DNA of 64,000 nt. Origin: Sporocytophaga sp. (GTDB lineage: Bacteria; Bacteroidota; Bacteroidia; Cytophagales; Cytophagaceae). Below, piece by piece: positions 47,225 through 57,900 of the stretch. The DNA lies in assembly GCA_024707265.1 (NCBI GenBank), contig JANQAB010000010.1, positions 1 through 64,000 on the forward strand. The letters are read 5' to 3'. The position numbers and the translations under genes were made by a program. The notes below the pieces were generated by a model that saw only the letters and a program-made list of their open reading frames with translations, was not told the origin of the DNA and did not search any database. Positions within the stretch are counted from its first letter, which is position 1, and each line of letters opens with the position of its first letter.

Positions 47225-47251
47225 ATGAATAGCATGTTCTATATAATTATA
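47225..47251 (+). pseudogene. 5' stub of the membrane-protein gene copy
   Basis: 27 bases identical to the start of the gene at 39908 (ATGAATAGCATGTTCTATAT...), then sequence diverges. Its position, after the second copy of the secreted-protein gene, keeps the original gene order. Confidence 0.7.
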
Positions 47252-47307
47252 GGATTAGCCATTTAAGTCGTTGATGATAATCGTCACATTAGCTAAAACT
47301 TTAAAAG

Positions 47308-47440
47308 ACCTCACCCTAAATCCCTGTCCTGAAGGAGAGGGACTTTAATCTGTATGTTATTAGATCTATCACTGTTAATTCAATATTTTTATCGTCGACT
47401 GTTCCCTTCTCTTTCAGGAGAAGGGTTAGGGATGAGGTTT
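47308..47440. repeat. Imperfect inverted repeat with CCTCACCCTAAATCCCT arms
   Basis: ACCTCACCCTAAATCCCTG (47309 on) and, about 90 bases later, the complement-like AGGGTTAGGGATGAGGT. It is a dispersed-looking intergenic palindrome. A short piece (AGGGATGAGGTTAATTG) also lies at 47168-47184. Confidence 0.6.
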
Positions 47441-47460
47441 GTTTGTTAAACTAAGTAAAT

Positions 47461-47498
47461 AAAAAAAGCCCCAACATAGAAGCTGGGGCTTTTTTATT
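47461..47498. terminator. Bidirectional intrinsic terminator
   Basis: AAAAAAAGCCCCA and TGGGGCTTTTTTA pair around a short loop, with A and T tracts on both sides. It can stop transcription from the plus-strand pseudogene and from the large minus-strand operon (stop at 47519). Confidence 0.85.
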
Positions 47499-47518
47499 TT
47501 GTGTTATTCTAACTACTA

Positions 47519-50017
47519 TTATCTTCCGATCACCAGCTTACCATTGAACAACTCCCCATCATTAGAAAGAAGTCTGTAAATATACATTCCGTTTGATAAT
47601 TTCTCAGAAGGCTTATAGGACACAGGCACTGTTGTACCTCCTGTTATTTCACCTTTAAAAATCTCTGCAACTTCTGTACCTCTTGTATCAAAAAGTTTCA
47701 AGTTGACAAATTGGGACTGAGGAGAATAGATTTGAAAAATGGTATACTCAGTTAATGGGTTCGGTGCTACCTGAATGAATTTGTTCAGATAAGCTAAGCC
47801 AGGATTGATCTGAAGCGCTTCGCATTCTGCTGCATCCGTAATCTGTTCAATAAGTATGGTATCAGAGGTTGCTGTGCATCCAATTTCATTAATGACTTTC
47901 AATGCAATCTTTCCAACCGAATTTACAGTAATCTGAGAACTGCTTTCTCCGGTAGACCATAAATAAGTAGCCATGTTAGCAGGTCCTTTTAATGTAAGCG
48001 GTTTTCCTTCGCAAAACTTAAACTCTGTGGTGGCAGAAATCAACTGTGCAGGAAAATTATGAACTACAAAGTTTATTGAATCTTTGCTACTGCAACCACT
48101 GGCATCTTTCACTTCAATAAGATATTTGCCTGAAACTGATGTTGTGAAGCTATTACCAATATTTCCGTTTGACCAGCGATAAGCAGAATAAATTGGAAGG
48201 ATACTTAATTCTGTTGTATCCCCCATACAGACAGCCTGTCCTTTTGAAGAAAGAATTTTTGCAGGAACATGCTCTATAACATTTATATGATTATTAGCTA
48301 TGTCAAAGATCGTATCTGAAATGGAGCTGGTAATCTTTATCAGATAATCATTTTCAGTTGATAGTTCAAAGGGTATAGGCCAATAATAGCTTTTCAGTCT
48401 ATCAGGTACATTTGTCGCAGCAAGATCAAAAGTTTCTCCGTTGTTTGTGGATACATAGATATTAAGACTATCAACTCCGAATGAATTCCATTCTATTGCA
48501 TAGCCACCACCTAGGCATATTGGTTGTTTTGTATCAGGTTCTTTAAGTCTGACAAATGGTTCTGCCTTAGGGGAGAAGCATAGATCTGAAGAGGTTTTTG
48601 ACTCTTCGTTTCCTGTATTATCACGTGCTATGGTATAAGCGCAATACTTCTTATTAGGATCTCCTTTAATCAGGACAACGGAATCTGCAGAGATTTGGGA
48701 CGCATATTTTATAAAATTATTCCCGTTATCATAAGAAAGATATAAGTCATAGTTTTTTACACCTGAACCACCCAGACCATAATCATCCATGATCGTTACC
48801 AGATAAGCATAAGAGGAATCAGCAATAACATCACTACGTTTATAAGCCGATAAAGGAGGAACAGCATCAATTGTATTGAATATAGCAGGGGTCAGGAGCT
48901 CCTCCTGAGTATCGAATACGATCGAAGCAACGGCATCTATAGTATCTCCTGTAGACGAAGCAAGGTCAGGAGCCACCGTGAAGGATACAAATCCTTCACC
49001 TCTTCGAGTAATCGAATCATTGATCAGCAAGAATCCTAAATGGGCAGCAGGTTCATTTCCAGTGAGAGGGTCTTTGGATTCAAAGATCCAGAATGCTTCT
49101 TTTTTAACAACATCAATACCTGCAATAACATCAACGATCACTTCAAGTGAGTCCTTGACGTCCAGCCTACCAGTATAATAGGTGCTGTTAGAAGGTACTT
49201 CAAAGACGAAATCTCCGAAACCAAAACTGCCAAGCCGGAATGAATAGATGTTCAGATGAGGATCAATAGGAGAACGTATTACAACCTTTTGTGCAGGAGC
49301 TGTAGCAAACTCAGGATCGTTTTCAAAACGAATGGTATATGGGAGAATGTCTTTTACAGAAATCCATCTCTGAGGGCCAAATCCCTCAGGACCGAGAATG
49401 TCATTCGGATCTCTTGGAAATACTACCGGAATATCTATGTCGTCATCATCGTCATCATCATCACAGTCCTCTGTTTTGATCTTAACTTCTGTTGAATCCC
49501 TTTGAAAACATCCGGAACTGTCTGTTGCTGTAACCTGAAAATCACCATCTCCACTTACCTCTATTTTCTCTTCTGTTGATCCTGTTGACCATTTTAACTC
49601 ACATTCGGCACACACACTGGTGACTGCATGTAACTCGACATCCTGGTCTTCAGCATCGCTGCAGAAAGTCCTGTCACCACCACCCTGAATACTTACTCTA
49701 GGCTTGTCTTCCAGCACACCGACGTTAATGGATTTTTCAAATATACAACTGTTACGGTCTCTTATGATAAGATAATAATCGCCCCTTGGTATATCATGAA
49801 GATGATCTTCTGTAGAGCCGTCATTCCAGAGGAATGTGTAAGGACCGCTTTTACCTTTCAGTGTTACATCTATTTTCCCATCTTCTTTTCCATTGCAACT
49901 TGCAGGGGTAACCTTTATCTCAACCTGCGCAGTCCCTTGAATGCTATAAGAACTGATAATGAGAAATAACAGAATGTATTTATAAGTATATAAAAACGCA
50001 GAAATATGATTCTTCAT
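47519..50017 (-). CDS. T9SS-sorted multidomain surface protein
   Basis: An 832-residue protein with a signal peptide (residues about 1-31, ending GTAQ). Two SprB-like repeats follow (YTFLWNDGSTEDHL; KWSTGSTEEKIEV). A run of eight Asp (about 187-194) comes before a domain beginning NDILGPEGFGPQRWISVKD, with the phrase TIRFENDPEFATAPAQ. I know that segment from giant surface proteins (DUF7619-like). Ig-like parts (YRWSNGNIGNSFTTS; YLWSTGESSSQITV) precede a C-terminal type A sorting domain (QVAPNPLTEYTIFQIYS, then NGMYIYRLLSNDG). Last gene of the minus-strand run, 5 bases after its neighbour. Confidence 0.85.
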   Translation of the reverse strand: MKNHISAFLYTYKYILLFLIISSYSIQGTAQVEIKVTPASCNGKEDGKIDVTLKGKSGPYTFLWNDGSTEDHLHDIPRGDYYLIIRDRNSCIFEKSINVGVLEDKPRVSIQGGGDRTFCSDAEDQDVELHAVTSVCAECELKWSTGSTEEKIEVSGDGDFQVTATDSSGCFQRDSTEVKIKTEDCDDDDDDDDIDIPVVFPRDPNDILGPEGFGPQRWISVKDILPYTIRFENDPEFATAPAQKVVIRSPIDPHLNIYSFRLGSFGFGDFVFEVPSNSTYYTGRLDVKDSLEVIVDVIAGIDVVKKEAFWIFESKDPLTGNEPAAHLGFLLINDSITRRGEGFVSFTVAPDLASSTGDTIDAVASIVFDTQEELLTPAIFNTIDAVPPLSAYKRSDVIADSSYAYLVTIMDDYGLGGSGVKNYDLYLSYDNGNNFIKYASQISADSVVLIKGDPNKKYCAYTIARDNTGNEESKTSSDLCFSPKAEPFVRLKEPDTKQPICLGGGYAIEWNSFGVDSLNIYVSTNNGETFDLAATNVPDRLKSYYWPIPFELSTENDYLIKITSSISDTIFDIANNHINVIEHVPAKILSSKGQAVCMGDTTELSILPIYSAYRWSNGNIGNSFTTSVSGKYLIEVKDASGCSSKDSINFVVHNFPAQLISATTEFKFCEGKPLTLKGPANMATYLWSTGESSSQITVNSVGKIALKVINEIGCTATSDTILIEQITDAAECEALQINPGLAYLNKFIQVAPNPLTEYTIFQIYSPQSQFVNLKLFDTRGTEVAEIFKGEITGGTTVPVSYKPSEKLSNGMYIYRLLSNDGELFNGKLVIGR

Positions 50018-50022
50018 AACGT

Positions 50023-52107
50023 TTACTTTTTAATGTCTTTTAAGTTAAGTGTAATACTGGCTGCTGGACTGATTTCACCTTTGTTTGATACTGCAGCAAC
50101 TTTAAAGGTATAAGCGCTACGACCAGGATTATTGATTTGAAAACTGAAATTCAATTCCTTGTGTAAATTACCTCTTGTGATTTGATGAAAGGCATTCTCA
50201 GAACTTTCATCTGTAAAGAGTATATAGCCTTTTATGTCCTGGATTTGTTCTTTATTAAATTCCCAGGAAAGGTCTGCATAAGATTTACCTTTATCTTTTC
50301 TCAATTCTACCCTTATATTCTCTGGTGAAGATAATTTATAGGAAGGTAGATAAAGAGGAGAGACAGAACTCTTTCTGGAAACTACTGCACCAATGGCTTC
50401 TACCTGATACACATTGACTTTTTTAGCATCTTGAGGATTATAGAGTTGTACAACATGTTTTCTGCTTTCCTTTGGAAGATCTTCAGGAGTAGCGATGATA
50501 TGTCCGTTTACCAGTATATTAAATCCTTTTATAGCTGTTTCTTTTGGATATTCCCAGGAAAGCTCTGTAAGGTTGTTTTTATTAAGAGTAGCAGAAAGGG
50601 AATTGAATAGGGGAAGATTCAAAAGCGGAACACTGCATTTTACAGTACTTCCTTCTCCACGCATACCTTTTTCATTTACAGGAACAATGCTGAATTGATA
50701 TTCTAAACCTCCGTCTCCGGATATTTCATATAAGATTTCATTGCTTTTAATTAGAGGAATACTGAGGTTTTCAATAAGCTTTCCGGTACCTTCTTCATCT
50801 GAAAGAAACACAAAACCAAATGTGTTCTTACTTGTGCTTTTCGCCCAGGAAAGATGTATATGAGGTTTGTCCATGATCATTTGGAATTCAGCTTTAAGAC
50901 TGTCTGGTTTTACAGGAATTTTTATTCCGGTATAGAACACGTCAGCGGGACTGCCAAACCATTCCTTACCTTTCTTATCTGTCACTGAAAGTCTGTATAT
51001 ATAGCTTTGGCCATACTGAAGACCGGTAGTATCGGTATAAATTTTATTCTTATAATTCAGCTTCGTTATTTTGGTAAACTGTAACGTGTCAGCATTTCTC
51101 CTTTCAAGATAAAATTCTTTGATCCGCTTTTTATCGGATAGGAGAGAGTCTGTTTTCCAATATATCCGAAGATCAGTATCATTTACAAGCGCTATAGAAT
51201 CTATGGGAGGAGTATGAAGACTTTTATATAAAGCTGCTTTAAATTTAAATTCAAATGGTCTGAGTTGTGTCTGAAGGATTGTTACAGGAATAAAGGTATA
51301 GGTATAATCCAGCGAAGTATTTGCATTTTCATCTGTAAATAACCATTGCAGTTGTCCGTTATCAGACTTCTGATATCCGATTAATTCTTCTGTAAGGTTC
51401 GTAACCTTTCCTGAATTATCTTCTTTTCTGCTGATCTTGAATCCGAATAGTCCTGCTTTAAAATAGTCTTTTTCATTCAGAGACCAGAGGAGTTTTACTT
51501 TTCCCTTGTTCACGCTAGCTTCTATTACAGGTTTGATTTTAACATCCCCGGGATAGAACGTGGCGACAGGTTGTTCAGACTCATGTCCATCTTCAAATAC
51601 ATAAAACAAGCCATAGGTTGTATTGTCAGATTTCTTGTAAGTATGATCAATAAAAGCGAATCCTAAAATTAATGCCACATTATAGTCCTGTTTCATATTT
51701 AATCTGTCACCGGATTTAAGACCTCCTGATTGCTGAAGCTTTTGAAGCAATTCTTCTTTAGTGATCTTACTTAATTTGCCTTCTGAAAGGTATTTTAAAT
51801 AAGTTTGTTGAATGCTTTTTGCTTCATCATCATCAAGTCCCTGATTTTCCCATTTTCTTTCATCTACCTGAGGAAAGATCATGTCCTTGTTAAGTTTGTT
51901 CCAGCCTGTATTTCCGCTGCTTTGCTTTTTTATATTAAATCCAACTAGATTTTGTGGCCAGTCATAGGTCTCCCAATAAAGCTTCATAGCCTTATCCGTT
52001 TCGCCGCCTCTCAGGCTTGTTCCGCTTCTTTGGGCTAAAACCTGATATGCAGGGTTAAGATAGATAGCGACTATGAAAAGTAATATCAGTCTATAAATAT
52101 TTTTCAC
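50023..52107 (-). CDS. Secreted protein with fibronectin type III-like domains
   Basis: A 694-residue protein with a signal peptide ending about residue 25 (YQVLAQ). Several segments show the beta-sandwich pattern of fibronectin III modules (VKLLWSLNEKDYFKAGLFGF, LRIYWKTDSLL, IHLSWAKSTSKNTFGFVF, LTELSWEYPKETAIKGF, YADLSWEF). No sorting domain is visible at the C-terminus (SITLNLKDIKK), so it may stay in the periplasm or act as a partner of the T9SS proteins on either side. Gaps of 5 and 11 bases place it in the operon. Confidence 0.8.
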   Translation of the reverse strand: MKNIYRLILLFIVAIYLNPAYQVLAQRSGTSLRGGETDKAMKLYWETYDWPQNLVGFNIKKQSSGNTGWNKLNKDMIFPQVDERKWENQGLDDDEAKSIQQTYLKYLSEGKLSKITKEELLQKLQQSGGLKSGDRLNMKQDYNVALILGFAFIDHTYKKSDNTTYGLFYVFEDGHESEQPVATFYPGDVKIKPVIEASVNKGKVKLLWSLNEKDYFKAGLFGFKISRKEDNSGKVTNLTEELIGYQKSDNGQLQWLFTDENANTSLDYTYTFIPVTILQTQLRPFEFKFKAALYKSLHTPPIDSIALVNDTDLRIYWKTDSLLSDKKRIKEFYLERRNADTLQFTKITKLNYKNKIYTDTTGLQYGQSYIYRLSVTDKKGKEWFGSPADVFYTGIKIPVKPDSLKAEFQMIMDKPHIHLSWAKSTSKNTFGFVFLSDEEGTGKLIENLSIPLIKSNEILYEISGDGGLEYQFSIVPVNEKGMRGEGSTVKCSVPLLNLPLFNSLSATLNKNNLTELSWEYPKETAIKGFNILVNGHIIATPEDLPKESRKHVVQLYNPQDAKKVNVYQVEAIGAVVSRKSSVSPLYLPSYKLSSPENIRVELRKDKGKSYADLSWEFNKEQIQDIKGYILFTDESSENAFHQITRGNLHKELNFSFQINNPGRSAYTFKVAAVSNKGEISPAASITLNLKDIKK

Positions 52108-52118
52108 AACTGCTTACA

Positions 52119-53768
52119 TTAGAATTTTAATACAATAGGACGGCTTTCCTCTTCATGATCAGCTCCTGAGAATTTCAGATGTCCTTTAAGTATTGTAAAT
52201 GATCCATCATAGCTCATCTCCATATCACCGTCTACATTGACATTGGTAGATCTCACACAATCAACACAGGTAGCGATGCAAGGCCATTTGACACTTACTC
52301 TGCTTATTCCGTTAACATGTGTTTTTATAGTTCCGGTAAAACCTTCAGAGTTCACCTGAGTATTGAATGATCCTCCCATTTTAAGACTGAAATATCCATG
52401 TATTCCAAAGCCCAGTCTGGTGTCTGAATTGTCCGCCGTAACACAATTCGTAGGATCAAACCTTTCAGGATAGATGATCTGCATTTCTTTTGAATAGTCA
52501 ATAGCTCCCGTAACGGTTCCTGTGATGCCTTCGTCATCTCCTGCAGCTCCTCTGAGGTCAATTGAACCATTCATTGTTACCTGCTTCATAATGTGTCCTG
52601 AAATTCCCATAGCCTTTGCGCTCCATCCACTTTGATTTACTTTGAAGTTCATTTTTCCTGTGGAAAGAGATAGTAAATTACCGTTTCTTGCCGGAATTTT
52701 AAGTGATGCATTAGTACTACCCGATACATCATTGGTACCAAGTAAATAGGAGGCTTTCAGAGCACCTTTAAAATAATGAGGTGATCTTGCAGGCACTCTT
52801 ACTTCACCCTCTAGTTCAAGAGAGCTTTTGTTTCCAATCACCAATGTTACATCTCCTTTAAGTCCAATGATATCAGCAGCATCTTTAATTCCAAGAACAA
52901 ATCCTATCAGATACGTTCCCTCACTTGCAGAATTGTTCCTGTGATCATAATTATAACCGAAGCGTCCACCCAGTTCGTCGATCCGAATAACAGGGCCTAC
53001 CGGAAATCCTTTGGCTGACTGCATTGTAAGTTCAAAAAAGCCATAATTATATTCTTCCATTGAACCAAGTACTACTTCTCCTCCGATTTTTATTCCTCCT
53101 TCTAGTGTTCCGGTATATTTTCCTCTGAACGCATCATTGCCATAGCTTAGACTTGCTTTGATTGTAAGAGGATAATTAGTGGATTCAAAAACAAGTTTAC
53201 CTATAGAAACTGAACCTTCACCTGATATAATAAAATCTGTAACATCACATTTGGTTGCCTTACCAATTTCAAGATTGGCGCTGATTGCCAAACCTTTGTC
53301 TTTGACATATAGCGCTTTACTTACATTGAAATTAATCTTCTTATACTTTACTTTTCCTTTAAAGCTGAATATAGTCAGTTCTCCATTAATGATTTTGAAT
53401 TCGCTAATTTCGAAGGGATTGTCAAAATCCTGATGTTTTGCTTTTATTTTACTTCCACTGATTTCATGTAAATTAAACTCATAGTCTACCGTAGTACTTA
53501 GACTTCCGTCTATCTTGCAACCGAATGCAATCAGATTAGTGAACTTGGCTGTTCCTTCTGCGGATTTTCCATTCATACTGACATCTACGGTTACTTCACC
53601 TTTGGTATTCTTGATTTCTTTGATTGCTATCTCTGCTTCTCCATCTTTAAATACAATATCGTTTTCATCAATTTTCCATGTGAATTTCCATCTTAGCTTT
53701 TTAATTGAGGCATTAAATCCCTTGGTGGAAAAGCTCGCACTGTTTTTAGCTATGAGCTCTGCGTTCAA
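52119..53768 (-). CDS. Second half of a frameshift-split secreted protein
   Basis: 549 residues from a TTG; the frame is open further upstream to about 53825 with no ATG and no signal peptide. The sequence is beta-rich and repetitive (EIAIKEIKNTKGEVTVDVSM; LEIGKATKCDVTDFIISGEG; GTLEGGIKIGGEVVLGSM). The upstream open part, KKKNTSVIAEAKGSLTSKGD, continues the style of the preceding gene. At an A7 run (53824-53830, T7 on the plus strand) removal of one A fuses both frames (IIQLKKNTSVIAEAK). I read the two as one gene of about 940 codons, split by an insertion or made by slippage. No family recognised. Confidence 0.65.
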   Translation of the reverse strand: MNAELIAKNSASFSTKGFNASIKKLRWKFTWKIDENDIVFKDGEAEIAIKEIKNTKGEVTVDVSMNGKSAEGTAKFTNLIAFGCKIDGSLSTTVDYEFNLHEISGSKIKAKHQDFDNPFEISEFKIINGELTIFSFKGKVKYKKINFNVSKALYVKDKGLAISANLEIGKATKCDVTDFIISGEGSVSIGKLVFESTNYPLTIKASLSYGNDAFRGKYTGTLEGGIKIGGEVVLGSMEEYNYGFFELTMQSAKGFPVGPVIRIDELGGRFGYNYDHRNNSASEGTYLIGFVLGIKDAADIIGLKGDVTLVIGNKSSLELEGEVRVPARSPHYFKGALKASYLLGTNDVSGSTNASLKIPARNGNLLSLSTGKMNFKVNQSGWSAKAMGISGHIMKQVTMNGSIDLRGAAGDDEGITGTVTGAIDYSKEMQIIYPERFDPTNCVTADNSDTRLGFGIHGYFSLKMGGSFNTQVNSEGFTGTIKTHVNGISRVSVKWPCIATCVDCVRSTNVNVDGDMEMSYDGSFTILKGHLKFSGADHEEESRPIVLKF

Positions 53769-53799
53769 GTCTCCTTTGGAAGTAAGACTTCCTTTAGCT

Positions 53800-54939
53800 T
53801 CAGCAATAACAGACGTGTTCTTTTTTTAATTGGATTATTACATTTTTTACACCTCCGAAATCATACTCCCCTTCAAAACTTTTGGAAGAAGTATATCTGT
53901 AAACAAATTCTCCTGATGTGCCTTTGGCTAACTCTGCAATACCACCTAGTGAAACTGCCTCAACCTGATTAATTGTAAATTTTGTCTCACCTGATATCGC
54001 TCCGTCTGATGTTACAGTCAGTTTCATACCTGTCAGGTTTGCCATTATAGGTCCGAATTGCCTTGTAGGCGCTTTTCCACTCCATTCAAGTGAAACTTCT
54101 TTAAAGCTCATTTCGGCTCCGCTACCTTTCTGTTTCCATGAAGCTCTCACGCCATCCAGATCAATAGATACCGGTGTGTGGAAGAAACCTTTCATGTCCA
54201 GATGTAGCCTGACTTTATTGGTAGAATAGGAGCAATACCCGTCACCAGCTGAACCTGATGATTGTATGGATTCAGTTAAATGAATTCTGAGGAGTCCAAA
54301 TTTTATTTCTCCATCTAAATCAGGGCAGCACTCTTCCGGATCACCTATACAGATATTTTCTTCTGAATAACATGTTTCTGTTTTATTGTCTGCCGCTTGT
54401 TTATCCTGCGCTCTTACCTTTATTGTTGCCGGTTCAGTGGATGCTTTTACTCTTCCGTTACTTTCTCCGATGGTAGCATCTGATCCGCTTGCTTCTGATA
54501 TTGACCAGACGATAGTCCGTCCGCTTGGTTCTGTTGTAACTGTTGCCAGTGATGTGGACTTTCCATCAGCAGGCAAAGTGGAAGGATTAAATTTAATTCC
54601 TTTAACAAGAACAGGAGTGATGGTCACAGACTCCTGACAAGTAAACCCGTCAGCATCTGTTACACGAACTACATAGACAGTCTTCACATCTGGCACTGTT
54701 ATTTCAGGATTAGATTCACTTGAACTAAATCCGCCCGGAACAGAATGCCATTGATAGGTATATTTATCCGGTGAATCTGGCCCGGCTGTGGGACTCCCGC
54801 CAAGTCTGACTTTTGTTCCCGGACATTCTGTTCTGTTTTCTCCAGGATTTATATCTATCGCAAAGGTATTTTGCATACATATAAGGAGAAAGAAAAGTAC
54901 AGTCGATAATTTAAAATATGCTCGCATTGAAATCTTCAA
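53800..54939 (-). CDS. First half of a frameshift-split secreted protein
   Basis: A 379-residue protein with a signal peptide (residues about 1-27, ending NTFA). An Ig/PKD-like domain (TYQWHSVPGGFSSS) and a Big_2-like segment (FNPSTLPADGKSTSLATVTT) are followed by a Cys-rich bridge (CIGDPEECCPDLDGEIKF) and a beta-rich part. It ends abruptly: the last codons (KKEHVCYC) follow the A7 run and look out of frame. The real continuation is the frame at 52119-53768. It starts 19 bases after the giant gene's stop. Confidence 0.7.
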   Translation of the reverse strand: MKISMRAYFKLSTVLFFLLICMQNTFAIDINPGENRTECPGTKVRLGGSPTAGPDSPDKYTYQWHSVPGGFSSSESNPEITVPDVKTVYVVRVTDADGFTCQESVTITPVLVKGIKFNPSTLPADGKSTSLATVTTEPSGRTIVWSISEASGSDATIGESNGRVKASTEPATIKVRAQDKQAADNKTETCYSEENICIGDPEECCPDLDGEIKFGLLRIHLTESIQSSGSAGDGYCSYSTNKVRLHLDMKGFFHTPVSIDLDGVRASWKQKGSGAEMSFKEVSLEWSGKAPTRQFGPIMANLTGMKLTVTSDGAISGETKFTINQVEAVSLGGIAELAKGTSGEFVYRYTSSKSFEGEYDFGGVKNVIIQLKKEHVCYC

Positions 54940-54958
54940 TTTTTATATGATGCAAAAA

Positions 54959-57900
54959 TTATTTCTTTAGAATTTTTAATTGTATATGAGCCCATGCAGA
55001 GACAAAGAATGTTTTATCACTGATCGCTCCTGGTCTAAGCACTCCTTCCGGGCCTTCTGGTTCGGTAAAGTCCATATTCAGAGACGTAAAATAATACTGC
55101 AGGTCTTTCACTGTCAGACCCAAAGGTACTTTGGCACCTGTACATACGATAGTTCTTCTTGGTGTAGGAATATCAATATTTCCTCCATTGGCAAAATGAA
55201 CATGTATCGGAACGATCTGTCCGGCTCTTGCAGATCGAGGATGATCCAGATCAGTTAGCAGAAGTTCTTGTGTAGATTTCTCAACTCTGAACCCATTGAA
55301 CTTAACAGCTTCTTCGCCTGAGACGGTATCTTTGGAAACAACATCATAGTATCCATGCTCAGCTCCATTCAGATCAAAAGTCGCGAATACTTTGGTCGGA
55401 TTTACAAAGAACACTTTGCTTGCCTTTATCGGACGATTGTTGCCGTAAATATAAAATTCACAACCTGGATTGAATTTAGCTCCCTGAATACAAGTCGTTA
55501 CAGGACCGGAATCTCCGCCGACATCAGTTTTCACGGAACGTATCTCAAAATGGAGGATCGATGCTTTTAATGTGATAGACTGTGTATGAGTAAACTCATT
55601 TTCACCATATACCATTACATAGTAAGTTCCCGGCTTCATTTCACTGATGATAGCTTCCTGATTTCCTGAGAATGGACGGCTGAATGCGGCATCATACGTA
55701 TTTCTTGTAGGTGCATCTCCATATCGGATATACAGCTCATTATGATTATTCTGATCTTCACCGGTCAATTCTACCAGAAGGGTTTCATTCTGAAGTGAAT
55801 CAGGAATTACGACTTTATACATCAGACTGCCTTTATGAGAAAGTACAGTATCTTCCGCAATATTCATAACAAGTTCCCTGACATCCATCAGCACAGGATT
55901 CAGGCTTGATGTTTCGTTATTGTTTTCATCAGTTTCTGGAATCTGATTTCTCGCATCCGTTCTTGCTATTACATAATAAGAGCCTACAGAAGCATTTGTA
56001 ATCCTGTATGAGCCCGAATATGTATATGAACCGTTCTGAGCGAGGGTTATATAACTTCTGTTGCTTCCCAGATAAATATCATTGATATCCCAGGTCTTAT
56101 CTCTGGATAAGTAAAACTGATCTTCCTGAGAACCTTTAACAGGATTGACTCCTTTATTCATTATTGTCCAGGAAATTTTAATATTCTCACCAGCTGTATA
56201 CTGATCCTTATCTGTGCTAACATTCGTTATTTCAAGATCTACCGGTAATGGCATTTCCAGATGAATAGGAGAGGCTGCTAAATTATTAGCTTCCTGGTCA
56301 GCTTCATACTGCGTATTTTCCTGATCTGTTTTAACCAATATGATATAGTTTCCGGATTCTACCAATGGTAAATTAACTTCTTTGCTCACACTGTAACTCG
56401 CTCCGGCCACAAGGGAATCAGACCGGTCAACAGATCCCAGCAGTTTGTCGTTCTTATCAATAGTAAAGTCAGTTGACAGGTAAAACTTATCGACCCATTT
56501 TTTAGGGCGGGTTGTACCTGTTCCCTGGTTGGTTACAGTATATTGAATAGTTAAAGGTTGACCTGATATTCCTTCTTCCGGAGCCTGAAGATCAGTTATT
56601 GCCAGATCAGGTATGGTGTTCGATATGATTTGTACTGGTCTGAACGAATAGTTATTATTTCTAATTCTGTCGCCAGAGCTTGTTATGGTTTTTCCTTTAT
56701 GAGTATAGTCTGCTACCACAATCCAATAATACTCACCGGAGATCGCTTCTGGTATTTCAACTTTACGTGTACCAAAATAAGTTGACCCTGTATCAAGTGC
56801 ATGTTTGCTGAAGTATGATGATAAATAAATATCAGTTTCTGGCTGCCAGATAGTATCTTTTGACAGATATACTGCATCATCCCATTCTGCATATGCTCCT
56901 TGTCTTCCTATATTTTTCACATTCCATTCTACCGGATAGCTGACACCGGTTAATACACTATCCGGAGCTTTCAGATTCAGTAGTTTAAGATCCGGACCCG
57001 GGCCGTAAGTAACAGCAACCGGACCATACATGGTGATGTTATTGTTTTCATCCGTATGCTCATATATCTTATTGTTAGCATCTGTATATACATAGAAGTA
57101 GTATTCACCTTCTTCAGTTTCAAATGGTACAGGTACATCTATTGTATATTCATAAGAAGAATCCTTCTCAAGGATAAAATCAGCCCTTGCGCCTGTTAGT
57201 AACAATGTATCTTTTTTATCAAGCACAGGAGAAGGGGATATATAGATCTTATCTATCCATGAAGCAGTTTTAGTTGCTGCTTTTCCTTCGTTCGTCACTT
57301 TGATCTGAAGTGGGAATACGGAACCGGTCTCTGCTTCATCTTTTGCGGTCGTAATTTTACTTACTTTAAGATCTGCCCATGGACTAAGGTTTACTGGCAC
57401 TGGCTTATTAAAGATGTTGTTGACGTTTCCTCCTGTCACTTCATAAACGTTTCTGTCAGCATTGGAATGAATCTGTAAATAAACAGTACCACTGGCTCCT
57501 TCCGGAATCATGATAGAGGCTGTTAAAGAGATCGTATCATCAGGATTCAGAATCCTGTTGGTAAGCACTTTAACGACAGATCTGGTTTTGAACTCTGTGA
57601 TATCAGACGCAACTGATTCTTTAATGAAAAGACTGTCTGTCCATGAGGTTGAATTAACAGCTCCGGCCCCCTTGTTTCTGACAAGGTATTGGAAGTAAAG
57701 CATTTCACCTGAATTTACAGTCGTATTTAGAACAGTAGCTTTTTCCACAATTAAATCCGGAGATTTAATTGTAAGTAAGGTGAGACTTCTCCCTGCATTA
57801 TTGCCTTTATTCTCATGTTCAAATACTTCATTCTCACGGTCTGTCACGACAAAGATGTAATTGGCTCCTGTGATCTTGTCAGGAATTGTAACCGTAGCTT

